A stretch of DNA of 64,000 bases from NCBI RefSeq assembly GCF_025833875.1, contig NZ_JAOYOD010000001.1, positions 4,464,001-4,528,000 on the forward strand. The letters run 5' to 3'. The notes under the pieces are model-generated. The model did no database searches, was not told the origin of the DNA, and was given only the letters and a program-made list of their open reading frames with translations. Shown piece by piece: positions 1 to 8,690 of the stretch; the first letter of the stretch is position 1; each line of letters begins with the position of its first letter. This stretch comes from Reichenbachiella ulvae. GTDB lineage: Bacteria > Bacteroidota > Bacteroidia > Cytophagales > Cyclobacteriaceae. The position numbers and the translations under genes were made by a program.

Positions 1-2175
1 GAGCTTGCTGCGATTCTTTTTGAACCAGGATTCCATGGTCGTGCCTGGCATCAAAGGCATAGAGCGATTTTCGTGTACACCCATCAGTGACTTGCCGATT
101 TTGCCTGTCAATGAACCTTTGAAGATGGCATTGTAGGCCCATGGCACCATGGAAGCCAATTTCATGTTGAGGGCATATTCTCCCATCATCCGTTTGGATA
201 GAGGCATGCCGTTGGCATCATAGTACTGCTGCTCGAATTCGGCTTTTAGTCTCGCCATGTCCACGTTGGATGGGCATTCTGATTTACAGCCTTTACAGGA
301 TAGACAGAGATCTAGTACCTCCTTGATCTTTTCACTATCGAACTTGTTGATCTTGTCCGAATGGGTCAATACCTCTCTTAAGATATTGGCGCGCGCACGT
401 GTAGTGTCCTTCTCATTGCGAGTGGCCATGTAGCTTGGGCACATGGTACCGCCACTGCCTTCAGATTTACGACAGTCACCTGATCCATTGCAGAGCTCTG
501 CAGCACGTAATACGCCTTGGCTTTTATCCCAGTTGAAGTAGGTTTTGATTTCAGGATCGGGTTGGTTGGGCTCATACCTCAGACATTCATCCATTTTGGG
601 CGTGTCGGTGATTTTTCCCGGATTGAAAATGCCTTTTGGATCCCAAATCTTTTTGATCTCTTTAACTACCTCATAGTTTTTCTCACCGATCTGTTCTTTG
701 ATGAACTCCCCTCTCAGACGTCCATCACCATGTTCGCCACTGAGTGATCCTTTATATTTTTTGACTAATCGAGAGATTTCTTCTGCCACGACTCTAAACA
801 TGCGGTGACCTTCTTCGGTCTTCATATTGAGCACAGGTCTCAAATGCAACTCTCCAGAACCGGCATGCGCATAATGTACACAGCTCAGGTTATATTTTTT
901 CAGCGTTTCGTTGAATTCACGGATGTATTCTGGCAAATCCTGAACATCCACAGCAGTGTCTTCTATCACTGGCTGGGCTTTGGCATCTCCGGGGATGTTG
1001 GCCAGCAAACCGAGTCCCGCTTTTCTAAGAGTCCATATTTTTCCGATGTCTCCACCTTTCAACACAGGGTAGTGGTAGCCCAGCTTTTCTTTTTTCAGCT
1101 CCGCAATCATTGCCTCGCACTTTTTGTCAAGGGCCTCATCATGTTCAGCAGCTAATTCTACTACCAGAATAGCTCCTGGGTCACCTTCTACGAAAAAGCG
1201 ATTTTTCTGCTGCTCGATGTTCTCTTTCGTGCATTCCAGGATGATGTTGTCGATTAGCTCACTGGCATGAGGTTCATATTTAATCCCTACTAGGTTGGCA
1301 AGTAGCGATTCATGTATGTCGTTACAATGGATACAAACCAGTGCCTTGTCCTTGGGAGGTAGGGGAAGTGTATTGACTTTGATTTCGGTAATGAAAAGCA
1401 AGGTGCCTTCCGAACCGGCGATCAGCTTACAGAAATTAAATTCTTCTCCTTGAGGCTCGAAGGGTTGGTTGATGGCCAATAGGTCAACCGCATATCCTGT
1501 GTTTCTTCTTGGGATACTGGGTTTTGGAAATTCCTTGGCTATTTCAGCTCGCACTTCTTCTGGTTGCAACAGATCGTGGATTTGCTTGTATATCTGCCCT
1601 TCTAGACTGCTTTCTTCTTTCTTTTGATTGAATTCCTCCTGGGTCAAAGTACCGAAAGTCACTTCGCTACCATCAGATAAAAAACCAGTCACTTCCAACA
1701 AATGTTCTCTGGCACTACCGTAAACGACCGAGTTAGAGCCACAAGAATTGTTTCCAACCATACCCCCAATCATGGCTCGGTTGGCAGTAGATGTCTCTGG
1801 GCCATAAAACATGCCTTCAGATTTGATGTGTCGGTTCAAATCATCGCGAATGACGCCTGGTTGTAGCCTGACCCAGTTTTCCTCTGGATTTACTTCGAGT
1901 ATTTGATTGAAATACTTAGATACATCCACGACTATTCCTGCGCCAACCACCTGTCCGGCCAATGAGGTGCCAGCAGTTCTTGGAATCAGTGAGGTATTGT
2001 TTTCATTAGCAAATTGGATCAGCTGAAGAATGTCTGACTTGTCTTTTGGCATAGCTACCGCAAGAGGAAGTTCTCTATAAGCGGAGGCATCCGTGGCGTA
2101 CACAGTTCTTAACGTTTCGTCCCAAAATAAATCTCCATTCAGCTGTTCAGCCAACTTCTCCAATGCTTTTTCCAT
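1..2175 (-). CDS. FAD-binding oxidase with Fe-S domain (GlcD/YdiJ-like), 3' end outside window
   Basis: The frame is open from an ATG at 2175 to the window edge, giving 725 residues without a stop. The N-terminal part reads as an FAD-binding type 4 (PCMH) domain with the pyrophosphate-binding stretch PRTAGTSLAGQVVGAG, followed by the FAD-linked oxidase C-terminal domain (HYAHAGSGELHLRP, LSGEHGDGRLRGEFI). After about residue 600 comes a bacterial ferredoxin-like segment with CLSCKGCKSECP, a C-x2-C-x2-C-x3-CP [4Fe-4S] ligand set. This order is typical of the roughly 1000-residue D-lactate/2-hydroxyacid dehydrogenases of the GlcD/YdiJ class, which pass electrons from a 2-hydroxy acid through FAD and Fe-S clusters. 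The substrate cannot be told from the sequence. The missing part should hold a cysteine-rich (CCG) domain. Confidence 0.85.
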   Translation of the reverse strand, partial: MEKALEKLAEQLNGDLFWDETLRTVYATDASAYRELPLAVAMPKDKSDILQLIQFANENNTSLIPRTAGTSLAGQVVGAGIVVDVSKYFNQILEVNPEENWVRLQPGVIRDDLNRHIKSEGMFYGPETSTANRAMIGGMVGNNSCGSNSVVYGSAREHLLEVTGFLSDGSEVTFGTLTQEEFNQKKEESSLEGQIYKQIHDLLQPEEVRAEIAKEFPKPSIPRRNTGYAVDLLAINQPFEPQGEEFNFCKLIAGSEGTLLFITEIKVNTLPLPPKDKALVCIHCNDIHESLLANLVGIKYEPHASELIDNIILECTKENIEQQKNRFFVEGDPGAILVVELAAEHDEALDKKCEAMIAELKKEKLGYHYPVLKGGDIGKIWTLRKAGLGLLANIPGDAKAQPVIEDTAVDVQDLPEYIREFNETLKKYNLSCVHYAHAGSGELHLRPVLNMKTEEGHRMFRVVAEEISRLVKKYKGSLSGEHGDGRLRGEFIKEQIGEKNYEVVKEIKKIWDPKGIFNPGKITDTPKMDECLRYEPNQPDPEIKTYFNWDKSQGVLRAAELCNGSGDCRKSEGSGGTMCPSYMATRNEKDTTRARANILREVLTHSDKINKFDSEKIKEVLDLCLSCKGCKSECPSNVDMARLKAEFEQQYYDANGMPLSKRMMGEYALNMKLASMVPWAYNAIFKGSLTGKIGKSLMGVHENRSMPLMPGTTMESWFKKNRSKL

Positions 2176-2382
2176 GGCGGCAAAAATATGACATTAGGGT
2201 TAATCTTGATAATTTCCTTATGACAAAACCAAAAGATATGTCGATATGTTGAGGATATCGAAATAATCACTGCTATTGACAATGATTTTATCAAAATTAT
2301 ATCTGAGTGGCAAGCAGGAAGATGAGGTGATCTAAGAAGAAATATACGGACTAGTCTTAATTCTGAGGAGATTGCTTTTAAT

Positions 2383-3234
2383 TTGATTCAAATTATGAAA
2401 AAGGAAGAGGTATCACATTTGAGTAACTGGCAACAGAAGATCCATGAGATTATTTTTGGATACGAAACTGCGGGCGGCAAACTGTTCGATGTTTTTTTGC
2501 TGATAGCCATTTTGATGAGTGTGATGGAAGTGATGCTGGAGAGCGTTCCCGAGATCGATGCTCGATTTGATTATGAGCTGAAGGTAGTTGAATGGATTTT
2601 CACCTTTCTTTTTTCGCTAGAGTATATAGCCAGGATTATCTCTTCTCCGAGACCTATACAATACATATTCAGTTTCATGGGTATCATCGATTTGTTGTCG
2701 TTGATTCCTACTTATTTAGGAATATTTATTGATGGGACACATGCGCTTTCCGTCATCAGGTCGATACGTTTGATTCGTGTTTTCAGGATTTTGAAATTGA
2801 CGCACTTCATGGGTGGAGCTCAGCAGTTGGGATCCGCACTTTGGAGTAGCAGACACAAAATCATCGTTTTTCTAGGGACGGTACTTTGTCTAGTCGTCAT
2901 CATTGGTACGCTCATGTACATGTTGGAAGGAGGTAAAAATGGTTTTACGAGTATTCCTAAGAGCATCTACTGGTCAATAGTGACCATCACTACTGTAGGA
3001 TATGGAGATATCGCTCCTGCTACATGGATGGGGCAAACATTAGCTTCTGCTCTGATGATCATTGGTTATGCCATCATTGCGGTGCCTACAGGTATCGTGA
3101 CCAACGAAATCATTCGAGGCGAAAATGTACGAAATGCGGCGGTTTGCCATAATTGTGGCACCAGAGGACTGCCTTCTCATTCTAACTACTGTCTCAATTG
3201 CGGTAGTCAAATCAAATTCTCGGATCAAAAGTAA
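2383..3234 (+). CDS. Voltage-gated potassium channel with C-terminal zinc ribbon
   Basis: This 283-residue protein has six hydrophobic segments. S4 is about residues 122-142 with arginines at every third position (R126, R129, R132, R135), which is the voltage-sensor pattern. The pore loop carries TTVGYGD (203-209), the K+ selectivity filter, followed by S6. It is therefore a Kv-type (KvAP-like) channel of the inner membrane. The cytosolic tail ends in two CxxC pairs (C255/C258 and C270/C273) spaced like a zinc ribbon, an uncommon addition. The start is uncertain: TTG at 2383 lies 12 bases after GAGGAG, and an in-frame ATG follows at 2395. The 3' end overlaps the convergent gene by 10 bases. 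Confidence 0.88.
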   Translation: MIQIMKKEEVSHLSNWQQKIHEIIFGYETAGGKLFDVFLLIAILMSVMEVMLESVPEIDARFDYELKVVEWIFTFLFSLEYIARIISSPRPIQYIFSFMGIIDLLSLIPTYLGIFIDGTHALSVIRSIRLIRVFRILKLTHFMGGAQQLGSALWSSRHKIIVFLGTVLCLVVIIGTLMYMLEGGKNGFTSIPKSIYWSIVTITTVGYGDIAPATWMGQTLASALMIIGYAIIAVPTGIVTNEIIRGENVRNAAVCHNCGTRGLPSHSNYCLNCGSQIKFSDQK

Positions 3235-5330
3235 AAAATGATTTGGGTAATGAACATCCAAGAAAACAGGAGCACAGGCCAGTAAGAAATTTTTACTATA
3301 AGATTGTCCTTGTATAGTAGCCACGGATACCTGTCAGTTTTGGTGAAAGTAACTACGTTAATGGCCAGAATTGCCATGATGACGTACATCGTCAAATAAA
3401 AGGTTTCAATATAGGTCAGTTCAGGTGTGCTCAATCTCCTCCTTAGGTCTATGTGGGCTACTAAAAGCACAAAAAAGAAACCCGCACAACTTTGTACTAC
3501 TCCCATCATGCTCACTCCAGATTTGTCCTCCTTGTCTCTGGTGGTACTATAGAAGATCAAAAAGATCATAGAGGCGACCACCAGTATTGGGATGATATTG
3601 GTAACCATCACATTTAATAATCTTCTTTTGAGATTGATGTTAAAATTCATAATCGGGTAGGAGTTGAGCCCTTTGAATCTTTGGTGACCAAAATGCTCTT
3701 GAAAATTGACTATCTCAAAGGAGAAATTGGAAGCAACAAGCTTAGAATCTCGGAAGTAGATGTCACTATTGATCCCAGGTTTGCTATGAGGAGCCGTATC
3801 AGAATAGCTTTCCAAATCAGGGACTAGAAGAATACCAGATTCCGGATCAGGATACATGATCTCAATATTGATATCTCGAACATCAAATGGATACCTGGAG
3901 TAGTCCAGTCCCATCTTTAAATTAAGCCGGAAGGCCCAGACATGCTTGGTGTACTTTTTTTCCTCCTCAATTGAAATTTTTTCAAGTTTTTTTAATCCTG
4001 TAAGAGCCTCCTGAGGAAACCGGAAACCTGCGTCGAAAAATTTGCCTAAATGTACAGGCCATTTTTGCCATACCTGGCCTCTAATAGCTACGGTGTAAGA
4101 GTCCAAAAACTCAAATTCTTCAATGAAGATGCCTGTTTGTACAGGAATGAGTTGATCCATGCCCAGTGTTCTGGCTTTTTGATTTTCTTTCCTCACGAAT
4201 CCCTCAAGTTCTGTCCTAGTTTCGATATTTATCTCGTTCTCATCTAGTCTGAAAGTAGTATTAGAGAGATTAATGTTCCACATCAAAACTATATTGACTA
4301 CAATCAGTAAAGAAGATGCGATAGATCCCAGCCAGAGTTTTCTGGTTATGGTTAGCTCGGCTCCCAATAAGTAGTAGACGAAAAACAGGAAAAGTAAGGT
4401 GCTTAGGCTTAATCCTACATAAACAATTTTTCTTTCTGTAGCGACCGTGTTCCCCAATAAGTCAGAGGTGTTGAAAACGATAAGGGCTTTCCATTCGCAG
4501 TGAGGTATAGTGGCAAAGAAGGTGTAGCCACTCTGTCCGGATGTCCTGGAATAGGATAATTGACCCGATTTACTACTGTAGATTTTATCTAGATCTGATT
4601 GAATACCTATGTCCTCTGCTACCTCATTAAGCGTTTGTTCCAGAATAAATTCAGGGTAAGGGTGAGCTATAAAACTACCTTCTTTCGATACCAACATGCC
4701 CATGCCCGTATGTCCCAATACCAATGAGTCAATACGGTCGGCTATTTTTTTCAAATCTAGAGTAAGGGAAATAACCCCTGCAACCTGAGTGTTTTCTGCA
4801 TCATAAAAAGGTATGCCATAATCTGCAACCACCAAGTTGGCCGCCGTGGCTAGATAAGGTTCTGACCAGATGGTTTTTTTGGAATTGAATGGAACAGTAA
4901 ACCAATGGTTCGATTCAATAGAATCTATGGTGTAGTCATAGCGGTTCTCCAAAAAAATAACACGTCCACGGCGCTTGTCATAAAAGGGAGCAAAATCAAA
5001 AAGAGAATCCTCTTCGCTCAATTGATGACCATAGGCGATCGTGATTCCCTGAATGTAATAACTGTCCCTACTTTCTTTTTTCACTAACTCAACGATTTCC
5101 TCTTGTGATAGGGAATGTGTAGAAACCAAATCCTTTATTCTTTGTCCTCTATTGGTCACATTGTTCAAAATAGAGTCCAAGTCGTTGGTAACTGTTTTGA
5201 TTGCTTTATTACCTTCTGTAATACTCTTGTTCACACGTTCGTTTTTCGAACTCCAGTAACCATAAATGAAGTAAACAGAAATGAGACCGAAAATGCCAAT
5301 AAGAAGTAGGACGATCAGTTTAGATTTCAT
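3225..5330 (-). CDS. Cache sensor fused to a pentameric ligand-gated ion channel-like module
   Basis: This 701-residue protein appears to be two membrane receptors in one chain. The first part has TM1 (5-25) and a periplasmic double-Cache domain (about 35-295), recognised by WSEPYL (155-160) and the second lobe GHTGMGMLVSKEGSFIAHP. TM2 (302-323) and TM3 (333-355) follow. The second part (360-570) resembles the beta-sandwich of Cys-loop/Pro-loop receptors, with YPFD at 480-483 at the Pro-loop position. Four TMs come next: M1 (572-595, conserved Pro581), M2 (605-628), the M2-M3 loop LSTPELTY, M3 (640-663) and M4 (680-700). The predicted topology is consistent: the Cache and channel ligand domains both lie outside. 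I infer a ligand-gated channel with an added small-molecule sensor; the ligand and ion selectivity are unknown. Confidence 0.72.
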   Translation of the reverse strand: MKSKLIVLLLIGIFGLISVYFIYGYWSSKNERVNKSITEGNKAIKTVTNDLDSILNNVTNRGQRIKDLVSTHSLSQEEIVELVKKESRDSYYIQGITIAYGHQLSEEDSLFDFAPFYDKRRGRVIFLENRYDYTIDSIESNHWFTVPFNSKKTIWSEPYLATAANLVVADYGIPFYDAENTQVAGVISLTLDLKKIADRIDSLVLGHTGMGMLVSKEGSFIAHPYPEFILEQTLNEVAEDIGIQSDLDKIYSSKSGQLSYSRTSGQSGYTFFATIPHCEWKALIVFNTSDLLGNTVATERKIVYVGLSLSTLLFLFFVYYLLGAELTITRKLWLGSIASSLLIVVNIVLMWNINLSNTTFRLDENEINIETRTELEGFVRKENQKARTLGMDQLIPVQTGIFIEEFEFLDSYTVAIRGQVWQKWPVHLGKFFDAGFRFPQEALTGLKKLEKISIEEEKKYTKHVWAFRLNLKMGLDYSRYPFDVRDINIEIMYPDPESGILLVPDLESYSDTAPHSKPGINSDIYFRDSKLVASNFSFEIVNFQEHFGHQRFKGLNSYPIMNFNINLKRRLLNVMVTNIIPILVVASMIFLIFYSTTRDKEDKSGVSMMGVVQSCAGFFFVLLVAHIDLRRRLSTPELTYIETFYLTMYVIMAILAINVVTFTKTDRYPWLLYKDNLIVKISYWPVLLFSWMFITQIIFYF

Positions 5331-5459
5331 AAAAGGATTAATTGCAATGGCAGTTGATTTGACTGTTTAAGATAGGATTAAATGAGCTAAATGCACAAGG
5401 AAAGTTGATATTGCATGTCAGGAAGACATCTATTTTCCGTAGACTAAAAAATAATATCC

Positions 5460-5467
5460 TACTTTTG
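5460..5467 (+). promoter_or_regulatory. Probable -7 promoter element of the S41 peptidase gene
   Basis: TACTTTTG matches the Bacteroidota -7 consensus TAnnTTTG exactly and sits 26 bases before the ATG at 5494. The -33 region (around 5433-5438, TTTTCC) matches the TTTG/TTG consensus only weakly. The assignment rests on the motif and its position. Confidence 0.4.
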
Positions 5468-5493
5468 TTAATGGAGGATTCAAAATCTGAATA

Positions 5494-7140
5494 ATGAAAA
5501 GACGAAACAAAATCATATTTCTTTTTCTTCTACCAATAGTCGCCTTTGGAGTATGGTCATTCTCAAATGACGAAAGATACTTTGAGATGGCAAAGAACCT
5601 TGACATTTACTCTACTTTATACTCTGAAGTCAATAAGTATTATGTAGATGAAGTGAACCCAAATACTCTAATAAACACCAGCATAGATGCCATGCTGGAA
5701 AAATTGGATCCTTATACTGTTTACATCCCAGAGGATGATATCGAAGATTTTAGAACCAATGCTACAGGCCAGTATGGTGGTATTGGGATTTTGTCCAACA
5801 GAATTGGCAATCGCCATTTGGTATTGAACCTATATGAGGAATCGCCAGCTCAAGAAGCGGGAATCAAAATTGGAGATGAGATAGTGAAGATTGATGGTAG
5901 ATCTGTGGTAGGCATGAGTGACGAAGACCTGGGCAAGCTGATTAAGGGCCAATCTGGCACGGATGTTCTGGTTGGTGTGAAAAGAAATAAGGGCGAGTAC
6001 CTCGATCTGCAAGTACAAAGAAAGAAAATCACGATCCCGAACATCGCCTACAAAACATTGCTGCCTGGTAATATTGGCTATTTCAAGTTGACAGAATTTA
6101 CCCGTACTGCTGCTGAAGATGTGGAGTCTAGTGTAAAGGATCTGAAAAATCAGGGTGCCGAATATATTGTCTTTGATCTACGCGGAAATCCTGGAGGATT
6201 GTTGAATGAGGCCGTAGATATTTGTAATCTGTTTGTGCCGAAGGGATCAAAAATTGTGGAAACCCGAGGCAAAACGGAGGCCCAAAGTATGACTTATGTA
6301 GCTGAGAAGGAGCCTTTAGATTTAGGGATTCCACTTGCTGTGATTATTGACAACAACAGTGCATCCGCTTCGGAAATTGTCTCAGGGGTAATTCAGGACT
6401 ATGATCGTGGTGTCATTGTTGGGCAAAAATCTTTCGGAAAAGGATTGGTACAGGTGACTAGACCTTTGTCCTACAATTCGCAATTGAAAGTTACCACGGC
6501 AAAATATTATATTCCAAGTGGAAGGTGCATTCAGGCATTGGACTATCAGCACAAAGATATAAACGGCCAGGCTACAGAGATTCCTGATTCATTGAAAGAG
6601 GCTTTTTTTACCTCTAGCAACAGGATAGTCTATGACGGTGGAGGTGTCGATCCAGATATCAAGGTGAAGAAACCTAATAAATCTTCTTACATAGAAAATT
6701 TGGCCAAAAGCGGTTTGCTGTTCGACTATGCGACGGATTACTATTATGCTCATGAAGCGATCTCGCCAGCTACAGAATTCAAATTGAGTGATCAGGAGTA
6801 TGAAGCTTTTGCCTCTTGGGTCAGAAAAAAGGATTTTGAAAATAAATCTAAGATTGAAGGAGCAGTAGATTTGCTGGCTCAGGCAGCCGAAGAAGACAAG
6901 GTTTATGCACAGCTAACGGACGAAATTTCTAGAATTGATGATGAGATACATAAGTTGAAGGCCAATGGGTTGACCACCTTCAAGAAGGAAATAAAGCATC
7001 AACTCGAATTAGAGATTATCAGAAGATATTATCTCAATCAAGGCGTTTTGGAAGCTACGCTCAGCAAAGACCCAGAGGTGATCAAAGCTATGGAGACACT
7101 CAACGATCCGGACAAATATCGAAGTATCCTGCATAAATAG
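5494..7140 (+). CDS. C-terminal processing peptidase, S41 family (CtpA/Prc-like)
   Basis: This 548-residue protein starts with an uncleaved or cleaved signal segment (about 7-23). A PDZ domain spans about residues 95-175 (YGGIGI, ESPAQEAGIKIGDEI). The S41 catalytic domain contains FDLRGNPGG, NNSASASEIV with the probable nucleophile Ser291, and SFGKGLVQ with the general base Lys316. A helical C-terminal extension follows (about 430-548). Members of the family cut proteins near their C-termini in the periplasm, acting in envelope protein quality control or peptidoglycan hydrolase turnover. The neighbouring transporter gene begins 39 bases downstream, so the two may be co-transcribed. Alternative family members include tricorn-like S41 proteins, but the PDZ-catalytic order fits CtpA. 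Confidence 0.9.
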   Translation: MKRRNKIIFLFLLPIVAFGVWSFSNDERYFEMAKNLDIYSTLYSEVNKYYVDEVNPNTLINTSIDAMLEKLDPYTVYIPEDDIEDFRTNATGQYGGIGILSNRIGNRHLVLNLYEESPAQEAGIKIGDEIVKIDGRSVVGMSDEDLGKLIKGQSGTDVLVGVKRNKGEYLDLQVQRKKITIPNIAYKTLLPGNIGYFKLTEFTRTAAEDVESSVKDLKNQGAEYIVFDLRGNPGGLLNEAVDICNLFVPKGSKIVETRGKTEAQSMTYVAEKEPLDLGIPLAVIIDNNSASASEIVSGVIQDYDRGVIVGQKSFGKGLVQVTRPLSYNSQLKVTTAKYYIPSGRCIQALDYQHKDINGQATEIPDSLKEAFFTSSNRIVYDGGGVDPDIKVKKPNKSSYIENLAKSGLLFDYATDYYYAHEAISPATEFKLSDQEYEAFASWVRKKDFENKSKIEGAVDLLAQAAEEDKVYAQLTDEISRIDDEIHKLKANGLTTFKKEIKHQLELEIIRRYYLNQGVLEATLSKDPEVIKAMETLNDPDKYRSILHK

Positions 7141-7179
7141 TCTATTCTTCGTCTTATCTTAGATTTTTAATTTCGATTT

Positions 7180-8091
7180 ATGAAAGAGTCTCTGGATCAT
7201 GTGGTCTTGCATTTTAGCAAGGATTCCTTGCTGTTGCTAAATATTTCTTTGGCCATTATCATGTTCGGAGTGGCTCTGGAGTTGAAGTTTCAGAGTTTCA
7301 AATTGCTGTTCAAAACACCCAAGCCCATTTTGATTGGTTTGGCTTCTCAGCTGCTACTGCTTCCTTTTTTTACCTATTTGTTGGTGTTACTGGTGAAGCC
7401 ATCGCCAAGCATGGCACTAGGTATGATGCTCGTGGCTTCATGTCCTGGAGGGAATGTGTCTAACTTTTACAGCTCATTGTCCAAAGCCAATGTGGCTTTA
7501 TCTGTAAGTCTCACTGCCATCACTTCATTATTCTCGTTTATAATAACTCCGCTCAATTTTGCCTTTTGGGCGAGCATGTATGGGCCTACTTCCGAAATCA
7601 TGGAGAAGGTCAGGTTAGATATCTGGGAGGTGATTATCACCATGCTTACGATACTGGTCATACCCCTTATTGCTGGGATGAGTTTCCGAAAGCGCTTCCC
7701 TATGACGACTGGAAAGATTTACAAGCCTATCAAAAAGCTGTCAATTGTGCTCTTTGGCTGCTTTGTGGTATTTGCGCTCAAAGCTAATTTTCAGCAGTTT
7801 TTGGATTATATCTTCAATATTCTTTTCATCGTCTTGCTTCACAATTTGATTGCACTATCGAGCGGCTTTTTCACGTCCAAATATTCGGGTTTGCCAGATC
7901 GAGACAGGCGTTCGATCACTATCGAAACAGGGATTCAAAATTCCGGTTTAGCACTTGTCATTATTTTCGAATACTTCAACGGATTGGGCGGAATGGCACT
8001 GATCGCCGCCTGGTGGGGAGTCTGGCATCTCTTGTCGGGAGCGGTGATTTCATGGTATTGGTCTGGTCGCGAGCCGGTTGCAGCTAATTAA
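7180..8091 (+). CDS. Bile acid:sodium symporter family (BASS) transporter
   Basis: The protein has 303 residues and eight to nine hydrophobic segments. Recognisable family sequences include FGVALELKFQSFK near the N-terminus, MLVASCPGGNVSNFYSSLSKANVALSVSLTAITSL in the first half (the Na+-binding crossover region, with the conserved CPGG and SN) and ETGIQNSGLALVII in the second inverted repeat. Family members are Na+-coupled importers of organic anions or of keto acids such as pyruvate in the inner membrane. The substrate cannot be assigned here. It lies 39 bases after the S41 peptidase gene on the same strand. Confidence 0.85.
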   Translation: MKESLDHVVLHFSKDSLLLLNISLAIIMFGVALELKFQSFKLLFKTPKPILIGLASQLLLLPFFTYLLVLLVKPSPSMALGMMLVASCPGGNVSNFYSSLSKANVALSVSLTAITSLFSFIITPLNFAFWASMYGPTSEIMEKVRLDIWEVIITMLTILVIPLIAGMSFRKRFPMTTGKIYKPIKKLSIVLFGCFVVFALKANFQQFLDYIFNILFIVLLHNLIALSSGFFTSKYSGLPDRDRRSITIETGIQNSGLALVIIFEYFNGLGGMALIAAWWGVWHLLSGAVISWYWSGREPVAAN

Positions 8092-8161
8092 TTCTATATA
8101 GATGCTCTTCTCATTTGCTTTTAGATTGATTAATATTGTATATACGCTACAATTCAATTGA

Positions 8162-8380
8162 ATGAAAACGGAGTTTATTTGGTACAATCCTGCTGAGAAA
8201 GAATATCAGTTTGGCGACAAGAATGAATACATGGCGATTATTAAAAACAGTAATCAGTCAGAAAATTTCGTCATTCTTGACAGCTTTGATGATATCAATG
8301 GAGCTTTTCGTCAAAAGCTCATTTCCAGATTGCGTTTTCTCAATTCTATCCGAAAAACCGACATTTTCGAGTTTATTTAA
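8162..8380 (+). CDS. Small conserved-looking hypothetical protein
   Basis: This short frame encodes 72 residues, MKTEFIWYNPAEKEYQFG at the N-terminus and FEFI at the end. It has no signal peptide or membrane segment and is mixed charged/aromatic, so it is probably a small soluble cytoplasmic protein. The region has the base composition of its neighbours and a normal spacing after the transporter gene. I do not recognise the family. Confidence 0.6.
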   Translation: MKTEFIWYNPAEKEYQFGDKNEYMAIIKNSNQSENFVILDSFDDINGAFRQKLISRLRFLNSIRKTDIFEFI

Positions 8381-8528
8381 TCGATTCTAACTGTTTGTAG
8401 GTCGTATATCCCGATTCATCTATCATTTTTAGGTATCCATCTATCCTAGGCTCTTGTTCGTGGAATCAACTAGTATTTTGACCTAGTGATCGGACTTAAC
8501 GGGCCATCAATCGAAATAAGTTTTTAGG
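8381..8528. other. Intergenic region upstream of the small-RNA candidate
   Basis: No convincing gene is seen. It contains a weak promoter-like pair: TTG near 8456 and TATTTTG at about 8474-8480, one base short of TAnnTTTG, which could drive the structured RNA candidate that follows. Confidence 0.3.
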
Positions 8529-8668
8529 GTCATTTCGCTGCTCTATACTTGTATTGTCTTTAAGACAAACAAAGAAGGCTTACCACAGAGCCACCTGACA
8601 AGATCCCCAGCTAAATCGGAAAGATCAGGTTGTATGAATGAAATGACACTTCCCATCCCGGGAAGTGT
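8529..8668 (+). ncRNA. Structured small RNA candidate (6S-like shape)
   Basis: The gap between a small gene and hemB has several mutually compatible stems. The closing stem GTCATTTC (8529-8536) pairs with GAAATGAC (8640-8647). Inside are TTGTCT/AGACAA (8554-8568) and ACCTGA (8593-8598) with TCAGGT (8625-8630). It ends in a strong rho-independent terminator at 8646-8678, sharing two bases with the closing stem. A roughly 110-190 nt transcript with a long closing stem, an unpaired middle and a terminator has the overall shape of 6S or Flavobacterial 6S-like RNAs, but I could not match a consensus. Identity is inference. Confidence 0.4.
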
Positions 8669-8678
8669 TTTTATTTTA
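8646..8678 (+). terminator. Rho-independent terminator of the small-RNA candidate
   Basis: ACACTTCCC (8646-8654) pairs perfectly with GGGAAGTGT (8660-8668) over a 5-base loop and is followed by TTTTTATTTT. The T tract is only on the plus strand, so it terminates plus-strand transcription although no protein gene ends close by. Confidence 0.75.
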
Positions 8679-8690
8679 AAGCGATTGTAC

